Below, in pieces: positions 1 to 7,910 of a stretch of DNA of 64,000 nt (position 1 is its first letter; each line of letters opens with the position of its first letter). A program made the translations under genes and the position numbers. The notes beneath the pieces are model-generated. The model searched no databases, was not told the DNA's origin, and was given only the letters and a program-made list of their open reading frames with translations. Where the stretch lies: positions 1-64,000 of the forward strand of contig JBGQCF010000007.1 of NCBI GenBank assembly GCA_041495205.1. The letters run 5' to 3'. The stretch is from JAHFRG01 sp041495205 (GTDB taxonomy: Bacteria > Pseudomonadota > Gammaproteobacteria > Burkholderiales > JAHFRG01).

Positions 1-143
1 CCGAGATGGTCATGCCGGGGGACAATGTGACGGTGACGGTAGCCCTCATTGCCCCGATTGCCATGGAAGAGGGCTTGCGCTTCGCCATCCGCGAAGGCGG
101 CCGCACCGTGGGCGCCGGCGTGGTCGCGAAGATAATCGAGTAA
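1..143 (+). CDS. tuf: Elongation factor Tu, C-terminal end (partial)
   Basis: Only the last 46 codons are in the window; the 5' part lies to the left. The visible residues (EMVMPGDNVTV, then EGLRFAIREGGRTVGAGVV) match the end of EF-Tu domain 3, which delivers aminoacyl-tRNA to the ribosome as a GTP complex. TAA is at 141-143, and rpsJ starts 4 bases later. This is the usual proteobacterial fusA-tuf-rpsJ order, so the superoperon is probably read through from the str operon. The assignment is firm. Confidence 0.96.
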   Translation, partial: EMVMPGDNVTVTVALIAPIAMEEGLRFAIREGGRTVGAGVVAKIIE

Positions 144-147
144 TATC

Positions 148-456
148 ATGCAAAGCCAAAAAATCCGTATCCGCCTGAAAGCGTATGATTACCGCCTGAT
201 TGACCGGTCGGCGCTGGAAATCGTCGAGACCGCGAAACGCACAGGGGCAGTAGTGAAAGGACCCGTGCCGCTGCCCACGCGCATCGAACGCTTTGACGTG
301 CTGCGTTCCCCGCATGCCGACAAGACTTCCCGCGACCAATTCGAAATCCGCACGCATTTGCGCTTGATGGACATCATTGATCCTACCGACAAAACCGTGG
401 ATGCGCTGATGAAACTGGATTTGCCCGCGGGTGTGGATGTGCAGATTAAATTATAG
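148..456 (+). CDS. rpsJ: 30S ribosomal protein S10
   Basis: The 102 residues (family norm about 103) begin MQSQKIRIRLKAYDYRLID and contain GPVPLPTRIERFDVLRSPHADK, the hallmark of S10/NusE. S10 sits in the 30S head and also joins NusB in antitermination complexes. It is the first gene of the S10 operon and follows tuf by 4 bases. A 114-base spacer with an inverted repeat separates it from rplC, the largest early gap in the operon. Confidence 0.98.
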   Translation: MQSQKIRIRLKAYDYRLIDRSALEIVETAKRTGAVVKGPVPLPTRIERFDVLRSPHADKTSRDQFEIRTHLRLMDIIDPTDKTVDALMKLDLPAGVDVQIKL

Positions 457-469
457 TGATGGGCAAGGA

Positions 470-549
470 GTGAGGCGTAGGAGCGCAAAGTTTTTACTTC
501 TTACACCTGACGCCACACGAATTTGAATTGCCGGTCAATTGCAACCGGC
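470..549. repeat. rpsJ-rplC spacer: inverted repeat and leader hairpin
   Basis: Bases 470-487 (GTGAGGCGTAGGAGCGCA) are imperfectly complementary to 501-518 (TTACACCTGACGCCACAC). This type of GTGAGG/CCTCAC arm recurs between fhcA and fhcD at the other end of the window. Just downstream, GCCGGT (530-535) pairs with ACCGGC (544-549), forming a small hairpin 22 bases before the rplC start. Whether either structure acts on the mRNA is inference. Confidence 0.4.
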
Positions 550-570
550 GCCTTAAAAAAGGTGAAGAAA

Positions 571-1215
571 ATGAGTTTAGGACTTGTCGGTCGCAAGATT
601 GGCATGACCCGCGTTTTTACCGATGACGGCGACACTTTGCCGGTCACGGTGCTGGACGTGTCCAACAACCGCGTCACCCAGATCAAGACTCTTGATAACG
701 ACGGCTATGCCGCAGTGCAAGTCACTTACGGCAAGCGCCGCGCGAGCCGCGTCAACAAACCCGCCGCCGGGCATTTTGCCAAGGCCGCGGTGGAAGCAGG
801 CCGTGTCCTTCGGGAATTCAGGGTCGCCCAGGAAGAGCTTGCCAACCTCAAGGTGGGCGCCACCATCGGCGTGGATATTTTCAAGGTGGGGCAGAAAGTG
901 GATGTGACCGGCACCAGCCAGGGCAAGGGTTTTGCCGGGGTGATCAAGCGCCACCACTTCAAATCCAACCGCGCAAGCCATGGCAACTCAGTGTCCCACA
1001 ACAAACCGGGATCAACCGGCCAGGCGCAAGACCCGGGCCGCGTATTTCCCGGAAAACGCATGCCCGGGCAATTGGGCAACGTGAAGCGCACCGCGCTCAG
1101 CCTGGAAGTGCTGCGCATTGATGCGGAACGCCAGCTGCTGCTGGTCAAGGGCGCATTGCCGGGTGCCAAGGGCGGCGATGTGATTGTGCGTCCCTCAGTG
1201 AAAGCGGGGACATGA
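571..1215 (+). CDS. rplC: 50S ribosomal protein L3
   Basis: The 214 residues begin MSLGLVGRKIGMTRVFTDDG, the standard L3 N-terminus. An in-frame upstream ATG at 523 would add 16 residues not seen in L3; the start at 571 has a purine-rich AAAGGTGAAG before it. The GTSQGKGFAGVIKRHHF segment and the GSTGQAQDPGRVFPGKRM loop, which reaches the peptidyl transferase centre and holds the methylated Gln site, are intact. The stop overlaps the rplD start, so translation is probably coupled. Confidence 0.97.
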   Translation: MSLGLVGRKIGMTRVFTDDGDTLPVTVLDVSNNRVTQIKTLDNDGYAAVQVTYGKRRASRVNKPAAGHFAKAAVEAGRVLREFRVAQEELANLKVGATIGVDIFKVGQKVDVTGTSQGKGFAGVIKRHHFKSNRASHGNSVSHNKPGSTGQAQDPGRVFPGKRMPGQLGNVKRTALSLEVLRIDAERQLLLVKGALPGAKGGDVIVRPSVKAGT

Positions 1216-1832
1216 TGGAACTTAAACTGATTAAAGAAAAAGGCAAGCCTTCCACCATCAAAGCTTCGGACGTCTTGTTCGGGCGTGAATACAACGAAGC
1301 GCTGGTGCACCAGGTGGTGACCGCTTATCTGGCAAACGCCAGAACCGGCACGCGCGCCCAGAAAGGGCGTAGCGATATCGCCAAGTCCACGCGCAAACCA
1401 TGGCGCCAGAAAGGCACCGGCCGTGCCCGCGCCGGAATGGCATCCAGCCCCTTATGGCGCGGTGGCGGCAAGATCTTTCCCAATCTGCCTGAAGAAAATT
1501 TCAGCCAGAAAGTGAACAAAAAAATGTACCGCGCTGGAATGTGCTCGATCCTCTCGCAACTGGTGCGCGAAGGCCGCCTTTCGGTGGTGGATAGTTTCAA
1601 CGTGGAAGCACCGAAGACCAAGCTCCTGGTGCAGAAGCTGAAAGGCATGGGGTTTGACGACGTGATGATTATTACCGATAACCTGGATGAGAATCTTTAT
1701 CTGTCTTCGCGCAACCTGCCCAATGTGCGCGTGGTCAAGCCAGGGCAGGCGGATCCGGTGAGCCTGATCCGCTCCCGCAACGTGCTGATGACCAAGGGCG
1801 CGGTGCAAAAAATCGAAGAAATGCTCACATGA
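1212..1832 (+). CDS. rplD: 50S ribosomal protein L4
   Basis: The 206 residues match L4 in length. The extended loop (KSTRKPWRQKGTGRARAG, then SPLWRGGGKIFP) that lines the peptide exit tunnel is present. ATG at 1212 overlaps the rplC TGA by 4 bases; a second ATG at 1215 would give the more usual MELKLI start, and the sequence does not decide between them. In E. coli L4 also represses its own operon, but the leader for that control would lie left of this window. Confidence 0.97.
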   Translation: MMELKLIKEKGKPSTIKASDVLFGREYNEALVHQVVTAYLANARTGTRAQKGRSDIAKSTRKPWRQKGTGRARAGMASSPLWRGGGKIFPNLPEENFSQKVNKKMYRAGMCSILSQLVREGRLSVVDSFNVEAPKTKLLVQKLKGMGFDDVMIITDNLDENLYLSSRNLPNVRVVKPGQADPVSLIRSRNVLMTKGAVQKIEEMLT

Positions 1833-2155
1833 ATGCTCTCAACCCGGAACGTCTGATGCAGGTTATCCTCGCACCGCAGGTCTCCGAAAAAAGCACCCGC
1901 GTGGGAGACAAGCACGGGCAAGTGGTATTTCGCGTGGCGGTGGACGCCACCAAGCCGGAAATCAAGGCCGCGATCGAGCTTTTGTTCAGCACCAAGGACA
2001 AGAAGATAGAAGTGGAGTCGGTGCATGTGGCGAACATGAGGGGCAAGGACAAGCGCTTCGGCAAATCAACGGGGCGCCGCAACAACTGGAAAAAGGCTTA
2101 CGTGTCTCTGAAGCCCGGACAGGAAATCAATTTCGCCGCGGGGGAGAATAAATAA
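1829..2155 (+). CDS. rplW: 50S ribosomal protein L23
   Basis: The 108 residues are slightly longer than the usual 98-104. LAPQVSEKSTRVGDKHGQVVF and the lysine/arginine-rich loop GKSTGRRNNWKKAYVSLKPG identify L23, a tunnel-exit protein that docks trigger factor and SRP. The ATG at 1829 overlaps the rplD TGA by 4 bases, and the TAA overlaps the rplB ATG by one, so translation of the three genes is tightly coupled. Confidence 0.97.
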   Translation: MNALNPERLMQVILAPQVSEKSTRVGDKHGQVVFRVAVDATKPEIKAAIELLFSTKDKKIEVESVHVANMRGKDKRFGKSTGRRNNWKKAYVSLKPGQEINFAAGENK

Positions 2156-2988
2156 TGGCTCTTATCAAGGTGAAACCCACTTCTCCGGGGCGCCGCACGG
2201 TAGTCAAAGTAGTGAGCCCGGAGTTGCATAAGGGCGCGCCGTATGCGCCGCTGGTGGAGCAGCAAGCGAAACGAGCGGGGCGCAATAACCGCGGCCATAT
2301 CACCACCCGCCATCAAGGCGGCGGCCACAAGCAACATTACCGCGTCGTAGATTTCCGGCGCGACAAGGACGGCATCGTGGCCAAAGTGGAGCGGCTGGAA
2401 TACGATCCGAACCGCAGCGCGCGCTTGGCGCTGCTTTGCTACGCAGACGGCGAGCGCCGCTACATCATCGCGCCCAAGGGGCTGACAGTGGGCACGCAGC
2501 TGGTGAATGGGCCGGAGGCGCCGATCAAGTCAGGCAATACGCTGCCGCTCAGGAATATTCCGGTCGGCACCATCGTGCATTGCGTGGAGATGCTGCCAGG
2601 AAAGGGTGCGCAACTCGCGCGCGCGGCAGGCACGTCAGCCCAGTTGCTCGCGCGCGAGGGCAGCTATGCCCAACTGCGCCTGCGCTCAGGAGAAATCCGC
2701 AAAGTGCATATCGAATGCCGTGCCACTATCGGTGAAGTCGGTAACGAGGAAAATTCACTGCGTTCCATCGGCAAGGCAGGTGCGCAGCGCTGGCGCGGCA
2801 TACGGCCGACCGTGCGCGGCGTGGCGATGAACCCGATTGATCACCCGCATGGCGGGGGTGAAGGCAAAACCGCCGCGGGACAGCACCCGGTAAGCCCGTG
2901 GGGCACGCAGACCAAGGGCTACAAGACCCGCCGCAACAAGCGCACTGCGGCAATGATTGTGCGCCGCCGTCATCCGGTGAAAGGATAA
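2155..2988 (+). CDS. rplB: 50S ribosomal protein L2
   Basis: The 277 residues are near the family norm of 274-276. The C-terminal motif VAMNPIDHPHGGGEGK contains the conserved histidine close to the peptidyl transferase centre, and NRGHITTRHQGGGHKQHYR is the typical N-terminal rRNA-binding part. L2 is needed for subunit joining. The start overlaps the rplW stop by one base, and rpsS follows after a single base. Confidence 0.98.
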   Translation: MALIKVKPTSPGRRTVVKVVSPELHKGAPYAPLVEQQAKRAGRNNRGHITTRHQGGGHKQHYRVVDFRRDKDGIVAKVERLEYDPNRSARLALLCYADGERRYIIAPKGLTVGTQLVNGPEAPIKSGNTLPLRNIPVGTIVHCVEMLPGKGAQLARAAGTSAQLLAREGSYAQLRLRSGEIRKVHIECRATIGEVGNEENSLRSIGKAGAQRWRGIRPTVRGVAMNPIDHPHGGGEGKTAAGQHPVSPWGTQTKGYKTRRNKRTAAMIVRRRHPVKG

Positions 2989-2989
2989 T

Positions 2990-3322
2990 ATGGCGCGCTC
3001 GGTTAAAAAAGGACCGTTTGTAGACCACCACCTGATGAAGAAGGTGGAAGCGGCGCGCGCCACCAACGACAAGCGTCCGATCAAAACCTGGTCGCGGCGC
3101 TCCACCGTGCTGCCGGATTTCGTGGGACTCACTTTCGCGGTGCATAACGGAAAACAGCATGTTCCGGTGTATGTGACCGAAAACTTGGTGGGGCACAAGC
3201 TCGGCGAGTTTTCCCACACCCGCACTTTCAAGGGACATTCCGCTGACAAGAAAACCTCTACGCCTGAAGGAGCGGGTACAGAAGCGGGGAAAGAAGCCGG
3301 GAAAGAAGCGGAGAAAAAGTAG
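2990..3322 (+). CDS. rpsS: 30S ribosomal protein S19 with a C-terminal extension
   Basis: The core (MARSVKKGPFVDHHLMKKV through GHKLGEFSHTRTFKGHSADKK) is ordinary S19, which contacts S13 and the A-site finger in the 30S head. The protein is 110 residues, against the usual 91-92. The extra C-terminal stretch of about 20 residues is low-complexity and built from repeated GKEAGKEAEKK-like units, encoded by near-repeats around 3282-3317. The extension would point into solvent or toward the tRNA sites; any role is unknown. Confidence 0.96.
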   Translation: MARSVKKGPFVDHHLMKKVEAARATNDKRPIKTWSRRSTVLPDFVGLTFAVHNGKQHVPVYVTENLVGHKLGEFSHTRTFKGHSADKKTSTPEGAGTEAGKEAGKEAEKK

Positions 3323-3328
3323 GAGTGC

Positions 3329-3664
3329 ATGATGAAAACATCTGCGGTGTTGCGGGGTGTGCGTTTATCGGCGCAAAAAGGCCGGCTAGTGGCGGACCAG
3401 ATCCGCGGCCTGCCGGTGGACAAGGCGCTTAACATCCTTGCGTTCAGTCCGAAAAAAGGCGCGGTGATTATCAGGAAAGTACTGGAATCGGCGATTGCCA
3501 ATGCTGAGCACAACGACGGCGCCGACATTGACGAACTTAAAGTAACCACCATCTGTGTCGAGCGCGGATCCAGCTTGAAACGTTTTACCGCGCGCGCCAA
3601 AGGGCGTGGCAACCGTATCACCAAGCCCACCTGCCACATTTATGTGACGGTCGGCGACAAATAA
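3329..3664 (+). CDS. rplV: 50S ribosomal protein L22
   Basis: The 111 residues (norm 109-110) begin MMKTSAVLRGVRLSAQKGRLVADQ and end with the beta-hairpin region KRFTARAKGRGNRITKPTCH that lines the exit tunnel and is the known site of macrolide resistance changes. Two adjacent ATG codons (3329, 3332) could serve as start. It follows rpsS by 6 bases and precedes rpsC by 9. Confidence 0.97.
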   Translation: MMKTSAVLRGVRLSAQKGRLVADQIRGLPVDKALNILAFSPKKGAVIIRKVLESAIANAEHNDGADIDELKVTTICVERGSSLKRFTARAKGRGNRITKPTCHIYVTVGDK

Positions 3665-3673
3665 GGAAGCACC

Positions 3674-4615
3674 ATGGGACAGAAAATACATCCAACCGGT
3701 TTTCGCCTCTCCGTGCTGCGCAACTGGAGTTCGCGCTGGTACGCAAGCAGCAAGTACTTTCCAGGGATGCTGAACGAAGACATCAAGGTTCGCGAGTTTC
3801 TAAGAAAGAAGCTCAGCCACGCCGCAGTGGGTAAAGTGATCATCGAACGCCCGGCGAAGAATGCCAGGATCACCGTTTACAGCGCGAGGCCCGGTGTGGT
3901 CATCGGCAAAAAGGGAGAGGACATCGAGTCCCTGAAAGTGGAGTTGCAGAAACTCATGAACATCCCGGTGCACGTCAACATTGAGGAAATCCGCAAGCCC
4001 GAGCTCGACGCGCAACTGATTGCCGAGAGCATTGCCCAGCAACTGCAAAAGCGCATCATGTTCCGACGCGCCATGAAGCGCGCCATCACCAATGCCATGC
4101 GCCTGGGGGCGCAGGGCATCAAGATCATGAGTTCGGGGCGCCTGAACGGGATTGAAATCGCCCGTTCCGAATGGTACCGCGAAGGCCGGGTGCCGCTGCA
4201 TACCTTGCGCGCTGACATTGATTATGGTTTTGCCGAAGCGAAAACCACTTACGGCGTACTCGGCATCAAGGTGTGGGTGTTCAAGGGCGAAGTACTGGGC
4301 CAAACCGACCAGCCGCAGGCCGCGCCGCCCATCGAGTCAGAAAAGAAAGCCAGACCTCAGCGCAGTGACATGGAGGCCAAGCGCGAGACGCCGCGTGATA
4401 TCTCCCACAAGCCCAGGCTCAAGCAGGGCGAAATTAAGGCCAAGCCCGCTGAAAGCGCCAGAACCAAAGCCAAACCCAAGCGCGATAGCGAGGCCAAGGG
4501 CAAGGGGGTAGAAATCAAATCCAAAACCAAGCCCCGCAGCACGCTCAAAGCCAAAGCGGCAGGCGCTGCCACCGAGGCCAAATCCAAGCGCGGTGAAGGC
4601 AAAGCGAAAAAGTGA
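3674..4615 (+). CDS. rpsC: 30S ribosomal protein S3 with a long basic tail
   Basis: Residues 1-209 are a complete S3: the KH domain with GVVIGKKGEDIESL near 74-88, and the C-terminal domain ending GVLGIKVWVFKGEVL, which forms part of the mRNA entry and helicase site. A tail of about 104 residues follows (total 313, against 233 in E. coli). It is rich in Lys, Ala, Arg and Glu, with recurrent AKPK/EAKGK/KAK units. Some betaproteobacterial S3 proteins have shorter basic tails, so a tail is not unique, but this one is long. The reading frame is clean to a stop just before rplP. Confidence 0.96.
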   Translation: MGQKIHPTGFRLSVLRNWSSRWYASSKYFPGMLNEDIKVREFLRKKLSHAAVGKVIIERPAKNARITVYSARPGVVIGKKGEDIESLKVELQKLMNIPVHVNIEEIRKPELDAQLIAESIAQQLQKRIMFRRAMKRAITNAMRLGAQGIKIMSSGRLNGIEIARSEWYREGRVPLHTLRADIDYGFAEAKTTYGVLGIKVWVFKGEVLGQTDQPQAAPPIESEKKARPQRSDMEAKRETPRDISHKPRLKQGEIKAKPAESARTKAKPKRDSEAKGKGVEIKSKTKPRSTLKAKAAGAATEAKSKRGEGKAKK

Positions 4616-4630
4616 AATCAGGAGCGAAGC

Positions 4631-5044
4631 ATGCTGCAACCAGCAAGGACTAAGTACCGCAAACAGCAGAAAGGCCGTAATACCGGAGTAGCCACGCGCG
4701 GCAATAAAGTGAGTTTCGGCGAATATGGCCTGAAAGCAATAACGCGCGGCCGCTTGACTTCGCGTCAGATCGAATCGGCGCGCCGCGCCATGACCCATTA
4801 CATCAAGCGCGGTGGACGCATCTGGATACGCATTTTTCCCGACAAGCCGGTTTCGCAAAAACCGGCGGAAGTGCGCATGGGCAACGGTAAAGGTAATCCC
4901 GAGTACTTTGTCGCGGAAATCCAGCCCGGCAAGGTGCTGTACGAAATGGACGGAGTTAATGAGGAATCGGCGCGCGAGGCGTTCCGCCTGGCTGCGGCCA
5001 AGCTGCCGATACTGACGACATTTGTAGTACGACAGATGGGGTAG
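4631..5044 (+). CDS. rplP: 50S ribosomal protein L16
   Basis: The 137 residues equal the family length. MLQPARTKYRKQQKGRNTG and the segment GRIWIRIFPDKPVSQKPAEVRMG, which carries the arginine that is hydroxylated in some bacteria, identify L16, which organises the A-site region of the 50S subunit. AGGAGCGAAGC before the ATG is a good ribosome binding site. rpmC starts 3 bases after the stop. Confidence 0.97.
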   Translation: MLQPARTKYRKQQKGRNTGVATRGNKVSFGEYGLKAITRGRLTSRQIESARRAMTHYIKRGGRIWIRIFPDKPVSQKPAEVRMGNGKGNPEYFVAEIQPGKVLYEMDGVNEESAREAFRLAAAKLPILTTFVVRQMG

Positions 5045-5047
5045 CGC

Positions 5048-5242
5048 GTGAAGACGAGCGAATTGAGGGCCAAGCCGGAAACGGAACTGAAGCAGGAGCT
5101 TGTGGAGTTGCTCAAAGCGCAGTTCAACCTGCGCATGCAAAAGGCGACACAGCAGCTAACCAATTTCAGCCAATTGCGCAAAGTTCGCAAGGATATTGCG
5201 CGGTTGCGCACCGTGCTTACCGAGAAGACGAGGCAGGCATGA
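5048..5242 (+). CDS. rpmC: 50S ribosomal protein L29
   Basis: The 64 residues (norm 61-66) form the two-helix L29: MKTSELRAKPETELKQELVELLKAQFNLRMQ then LRKVRKDIARLRTVLTEK. The start is GTG at 5048; there is no in-frame ATG nearby that would keep the conserved N-terminus. L29 sits beside L23 at the tunnel exit. The stop overlaps the rpsQ ATG by 4 bases. Confidence 0.95.
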   Translation: MKTSELRAKPETELKQELVELLKAQFNLRMQKATQQLTNFSQLRKVRKDIARLRTVLTEKTRQA

Positions 5243-5499
5243 GTGAAGCATCCAAGCGCACCTTGAGCGGCCGCGTGGTGAGCGACAAAATGGACAAGAC
5301 CGTAACCGTGCTGGTCGAGCGCAAGGTGCGGCATCCCCTGTACGGCAAAATTATCACCCGTTCCAAGAAATACCATGCGCATGATGAAAAGAACGAGTTT
5401 CATGAGGGCGATGTTGTGCTGATCGAGGAATGCCGGCCTATGGCCAAAACCAAAGCCTGGCGGGTGACTAAGCTCGTTGAAAAAGCGCGCATCATTTAA
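5239..5499 (+). CDS. rpsQ: 30S ribosomal protein S17
   Basis: The 86 residues match S17, an OB-fold protein that binds the 16S rRNA 5' domain early in assembly. RTLSGRVVSDKMDKTVTVLVER and HPLYGKIITRSKKYHAHDE are the family signature. It is the last gene of the S10 operon; a candidate promoter begins two bases after its stop, as at the classical S10/spc boundary. Confidence 0.97.
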   Translation: MSEASKRTLSGRVVSDKMDKTVTVLVERKVRHPLYGKIITRSKKYHAHDEKNEFHEGDVVLIEECRPMAKTKAWRVTKLVEKARII

Positions 5500-5500
5500 T

Positions 5501-5529
5501 TTGCCTTAGTACGGGATAACCTTTATAAT
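5501..5529 (+). promoter_or_regulatory. Candidate sigma-70 promoter for the spc operon
   Basis: TTGCCT (5501-5506) and a perfect TATAAT (5524-5529) are separated by 17 bases, directly after the rpsQ stop and about 110 bases before rplN. The position is that of the spc promoter in E. coli. The block around the -10 (CTTTATAATTCA) recurs at the promoter before rpsM. Function is inferred from consensus match and position. Confidence 0.7.
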
Positions 5530-5636
5530 TCATAGTTTTCCTAGCGTGCTTGAGCAAGCGTTTCTCGCCTGACGGGATCCAAGACTGACCGTCAACCCGT
5601 GTGAGCGGTGGCGGTTTAAGTTGGAGAAATGAACCA

Positions 5637-6005
5637 ATGATTCAAATGCAGACAGTGCTCGATGTCGCGGACAACACCGGCGCGCGTTCCGTGATGTGCA
5701 TCAAGGTGCTCGGCGGCTCGAAGCGCCGCTATGCCGGCATTGGCGACGTTATCAAGGTCACCGTCAAGGACGCTGTGCCGCGCGGACGCGTCAAGAAGGG
5801 CGAAATCTATCACGCGGTGGTAGTGCGCACTGCCAAAGGGGTGCGCCGGGTGGACGGATCGCTTATCAAGTTTGATAGCAACGCCGCGGTGCTGCTGAAT
5901 CCCAAGCTGGAGCCGATTGGCACGCGTATTTTCGGCCCTGTGACGCGCGAGTTGCGCACCGAGCGCTTCATGAAGATTGTGTCATTGGCTCCGGAAGTAC
6001 TGTAA
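5637..6005 (+). CDS. rplN: 50S ribosomal protein L14
   Basis: The 122 residues begin MIQMQTVLDVADNTGARSVMCIKVLGG, the universal L14 start. An upstream in-frame ATG at 5601 is rejected because the 12 residues it adds are foreign to the family, and GGAG at 5623-5626 sits correctly for 5637. L14 lies at the subunit interface. This is the first gene of the spc operon, about 110 bases downstream of the candidate promoter. Confidence 0.97.
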   Translation: MIQMQTVLDVADNTGARSVMCIKVLGGSKRRYAGIGDVIKVTVKDAVPRGRVKKGEIYHAVVVRTAKGVRRVDGSLIKFDSNAAVLLNPKLEPIGTRIFGPVTRELRTERFMKIVSLAPEVL

Positions 6006-6016
6006 GGAATTTACTC

Positions 6017-6334
6017 ATGCGCAGAATCAAAAAAGGCGATAATGTTATTGTTACCACCGGTAAAGACAAGGGCAGGCGCGGCTCAGTGTTACGCCTGGTG
6101 GATGCCGAGCACGTGCTGGTGGAAGGGGTGAACAAGGTGAAGAAGCATCAGAAACCCAACCCCCTGAAGAACAACGCCGGCGGCATTATTGACAAGGAAA
6201 TGCCCGTCCATATTTCCAACGTGATGCTGTTCAATCCCACCACGCAAAAGGCCGATCGTGTCGGCATGAAGATGCTGGATGACGGGCGCAGGGTGCGTTA
6301 TTTCAAGTCCAACGGCGAAATGGTGGACGTCTGA
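6017..6334 (+). CDS. rplX: 50S ribosomal protein L24
   Basis: The 105 residues (norm about 104) carry the KOW motif KGDNVIVTTGKDKGRRGSVLRL near the N-terminus and GVNKVKKHQKPNP, typical of L24, an assembly-initiator protein of the 50S subunit. AAGGAATTTACTC precedes the ATG. It lies between rplN and rplE in the usual order. Confidence 0.97.
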   Translation: MRRIKKGDNVIVTTGKDKGRRGSVLRLVDAEHVLVEGVNKVKKHQKPNPLKNNAGGIIDKEMPVHISNVMLFNPTTQKADRVGMKMLDDGRRVRYFKSNGEMVDV

Positions 6335-6352
6335 AAATAGACCGAGAGCGAC

Positions 6353-6892
6353 ATGCCCCGTTTACAGACTCTATATAGAAACACGGTAGTCAAACAGTTG
6401 ATGAAACAGTTTGGCTACAAATCGGCAATGCAGGTGCCGCGCATCAGTAAAATCACGCTCAACATGGGTGTGGGCGAGGCGGTAGCGGACAAGAAAATCA
6501 TGGATAACGCGGTGGCCGACATGCAGAAAATCGCCGGGCAAAAGCCGGTTGTCACTAAATCGCGTAAATCCATTGCCGTCTTCAAGATCCGCAGGGGCTA
6601 TCCCATCGGCTGCATGGTCACGCTGCGCGACAAGCGCATGTATGAGTTCCTTGACCGTCTGGTATCCATCGCTATTCCGCGCATCCGCGACTTCCGCGGA
6701 CTCTCCGCCAAGTCTTTCGACGGCCGCGGCAACTACAACATCGGGGTCAAAGAGCAGATTATTTTTCCCGAGATCGAGTACGACAAGATTGACGCTCTGC
6801 GCGGGCTGAATATCACGATTACCACCACCGCCAACACAGACCAAGAAGCGCGCGCGCTTCTCGCCGCATTTAATTTCCCTTTCAAGAGCTGA
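6353..6892 (+). CDS. rplE: 50S ribosomal protein L5
   Basis: The 179 residues exactly match the bacterial L5 length. VPRISKITLNMGVGEAVADKK, the GQKPVVTKSRKSIAVFKIRRG loop and DFRGLSAKSFDGRGNYNIG are all present. L5 binds 5S rRNA and contacts the P-site tRNA and S13. It is followed after 7 bases by rpsN. Confidence 0.97.
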   Translation: MPRLQTLYRNTVVKQLMKQFGYKSAMQVPRISKITLNMGVGEAVADKKIMDNAVADMQKIAGQKPVVTKSRKSIAVFKIRRGYPIGCMVTLRDKRMYEFLDRLVSIAIPRIRDFRGLSAKSFDGRGNYNIGVKEQIIFPEIEYDKIDALRGLNITITTTANTDQEARALLAAFNFPFKS

Positions 6893-6899
6893 GGTCAGA

Positions 6900-7205
6900 A
6901 TGGCAAAAACAGCGGTGATTAACCGAGATCAAAAACGCCGCGCCACGGTCAAAAAATTTGCCGCGAAGCGCGGCGAACTGCTGGCCGTCATCCGCAACAC
7001 CAAGTTGAGCGAAGATGACCGGCATGAGGCGAGACTAAAATTGCAGCAGCTCCCGCGCAACGCCAGCCCGGTGCGGCTCAGGAACCGTTGCGCGCTTACC
7101 GGGCGTCCGCGCGGGGTATACCGCAAATTCGGGCTGGGCCGCAACAAGCTGCGCGAAATCGCTATGCGCGGCGAGATTCCGGGCATTATCAAGGCCAGCT
7201 GGTAA
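6900..7205 (+). CDS. rpsN: 30S ribosomal protein S14 (zinc-free type)
   Basis: At 101 residues this is the long, zinc-independent form of S14: the C-terminal part NRCALTGRPRGVYRKFGLGRNKLREIAM has a single cysteine instead of the CxxC pairs of the short form. S14 is a late-assembling 30S head protein. The gene is followed by a 289-base gap that is almost wholly a dispersed repeat, where most genomes have only a few bases before rpsH. Confidence 0.97.
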   Translation: MAKTAVINRDQKRRATVKKFAAKRGELLAVIRNTKLSEDDRHEARLKLQQLPRNASPVRLRNRCALTGRPRGVYRKFGLGRNKLREIAMRGEIPGIIKASW

Positions 7206-7218
7206 CCGGAGTGAATAT

Positions 7219-7492
7219 GGAACCTCTGATTAAGTCCCGCGTGAACCGCGTTGCTGGCGAAATGGGGATGAGGGCAAGGCGCGAGGGCGCAGCGCTACCC
7301 CGTAGTAACGCAAGCTCGAGCAACGCTGCCAACGCCACATTTCGCCGTAACCCGAAGGGACGGGGCTTGGCCTTGCCCCATACTTTGTCGCTCGTCGTTG
7401 GTGTGCGATCAAGCACACGTCGCTCCTCGCTTCGCGTCTGGGTCAAGGCCCAGCCAACCGTCGCGGTCACGTGTGACTCAATCAGAGGTTCC
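7219..7492. repeat. TIR element copy A, inside the spc operon
   Basis: The element is 274 bases. The left end GGAACCTCTGATTAAGTCC is inverted at the right end (TGACTCAATCAGAGGTTCC). Inner arms GGCGAAATG (7256-7264) and CATTTCGCC (7338-7346) pair, and the core GTAACCCGAAGGGACGGGGC is shared with copy E. No credible protein is encoded. The right end stops two bases before the rpsH ATG and supplies AGAGG at 7484-7488 with a 6-base spacer. It is probably a non-autonomous element or a structured interspersed repeat. Confidence 0.85.
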
Positions 7493-7494
7493 CT

Positions 7495-7890
7495 ATGAGT
7501 ATGTCCGATCCTATATCCGATATGTTGACGCGCATCCGCAATGCGCAGCTTGCGGAAAAAACGACTGTGGGAATCCCTTCCTCCAGGCTCAAAGCGGCGA
7601 TTGCCCAAGTGCTCAAGGATGAAGGTTATATCGAAGACTTTGCGGTGCGCGAGTCGCAAGGCAAGGCACTGCTCGAAGTCGCCCTCAAATACTACGCCGG
7701 CCGTCCAGTGATTGAAAAAATCGAACGCGTGAGCCGGCCCGGTTTGCGCATTTACAAAGCCAACCGCGACATCCCCAAGGTGATGAATGGCCTGGGGATC
7801 GCGATTATCTCGACGCCCAAAGGGTTGATGACCGACCGCAAGGCGCGTGCCAGCGGGATGGGCGGCGAAATTCTTTGTATTGTTGCGTAA
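7495..7890 (+). CDS. rpsH: 30S ribosomal protein S8
   Basis: The 131 residues begin MSMSDPISDMLTRIRNAQ and end with the conserved STPKGLMTDRKARASGMGGEILC. S8 is a primary 16S rRNA binder and, in E. coli, the translational repressor of the spc operon acting near rplE. The ATG at 7495 is two bases after repeat copy A, whose AGAGG is the only visible ribosome binding site. The coding sequence itself is intact. Confidence 0.97.
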   Translation: MSMSDPISDMLTRIRNAQLAEKTTVGIPSSRLKAAIAQVLKDEGYIEDFAVRESQGKALLEVALKYYAGRPVIEKIERVSRPGLRIYKANRDIPKVMNGLGIAIISTPKGLMTDRKARASGMGGEILCIVA

Positions 7891-7910
7891 CGGAACAGGC
7901 CGAGGCACAC

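Noticed and set aside
3674..4615. S3 tail as a frameshift artefact
   Set aside because: The tail has coherent lysine/alanine codons to a stop just before the rplP binding site, so it is a real extension.
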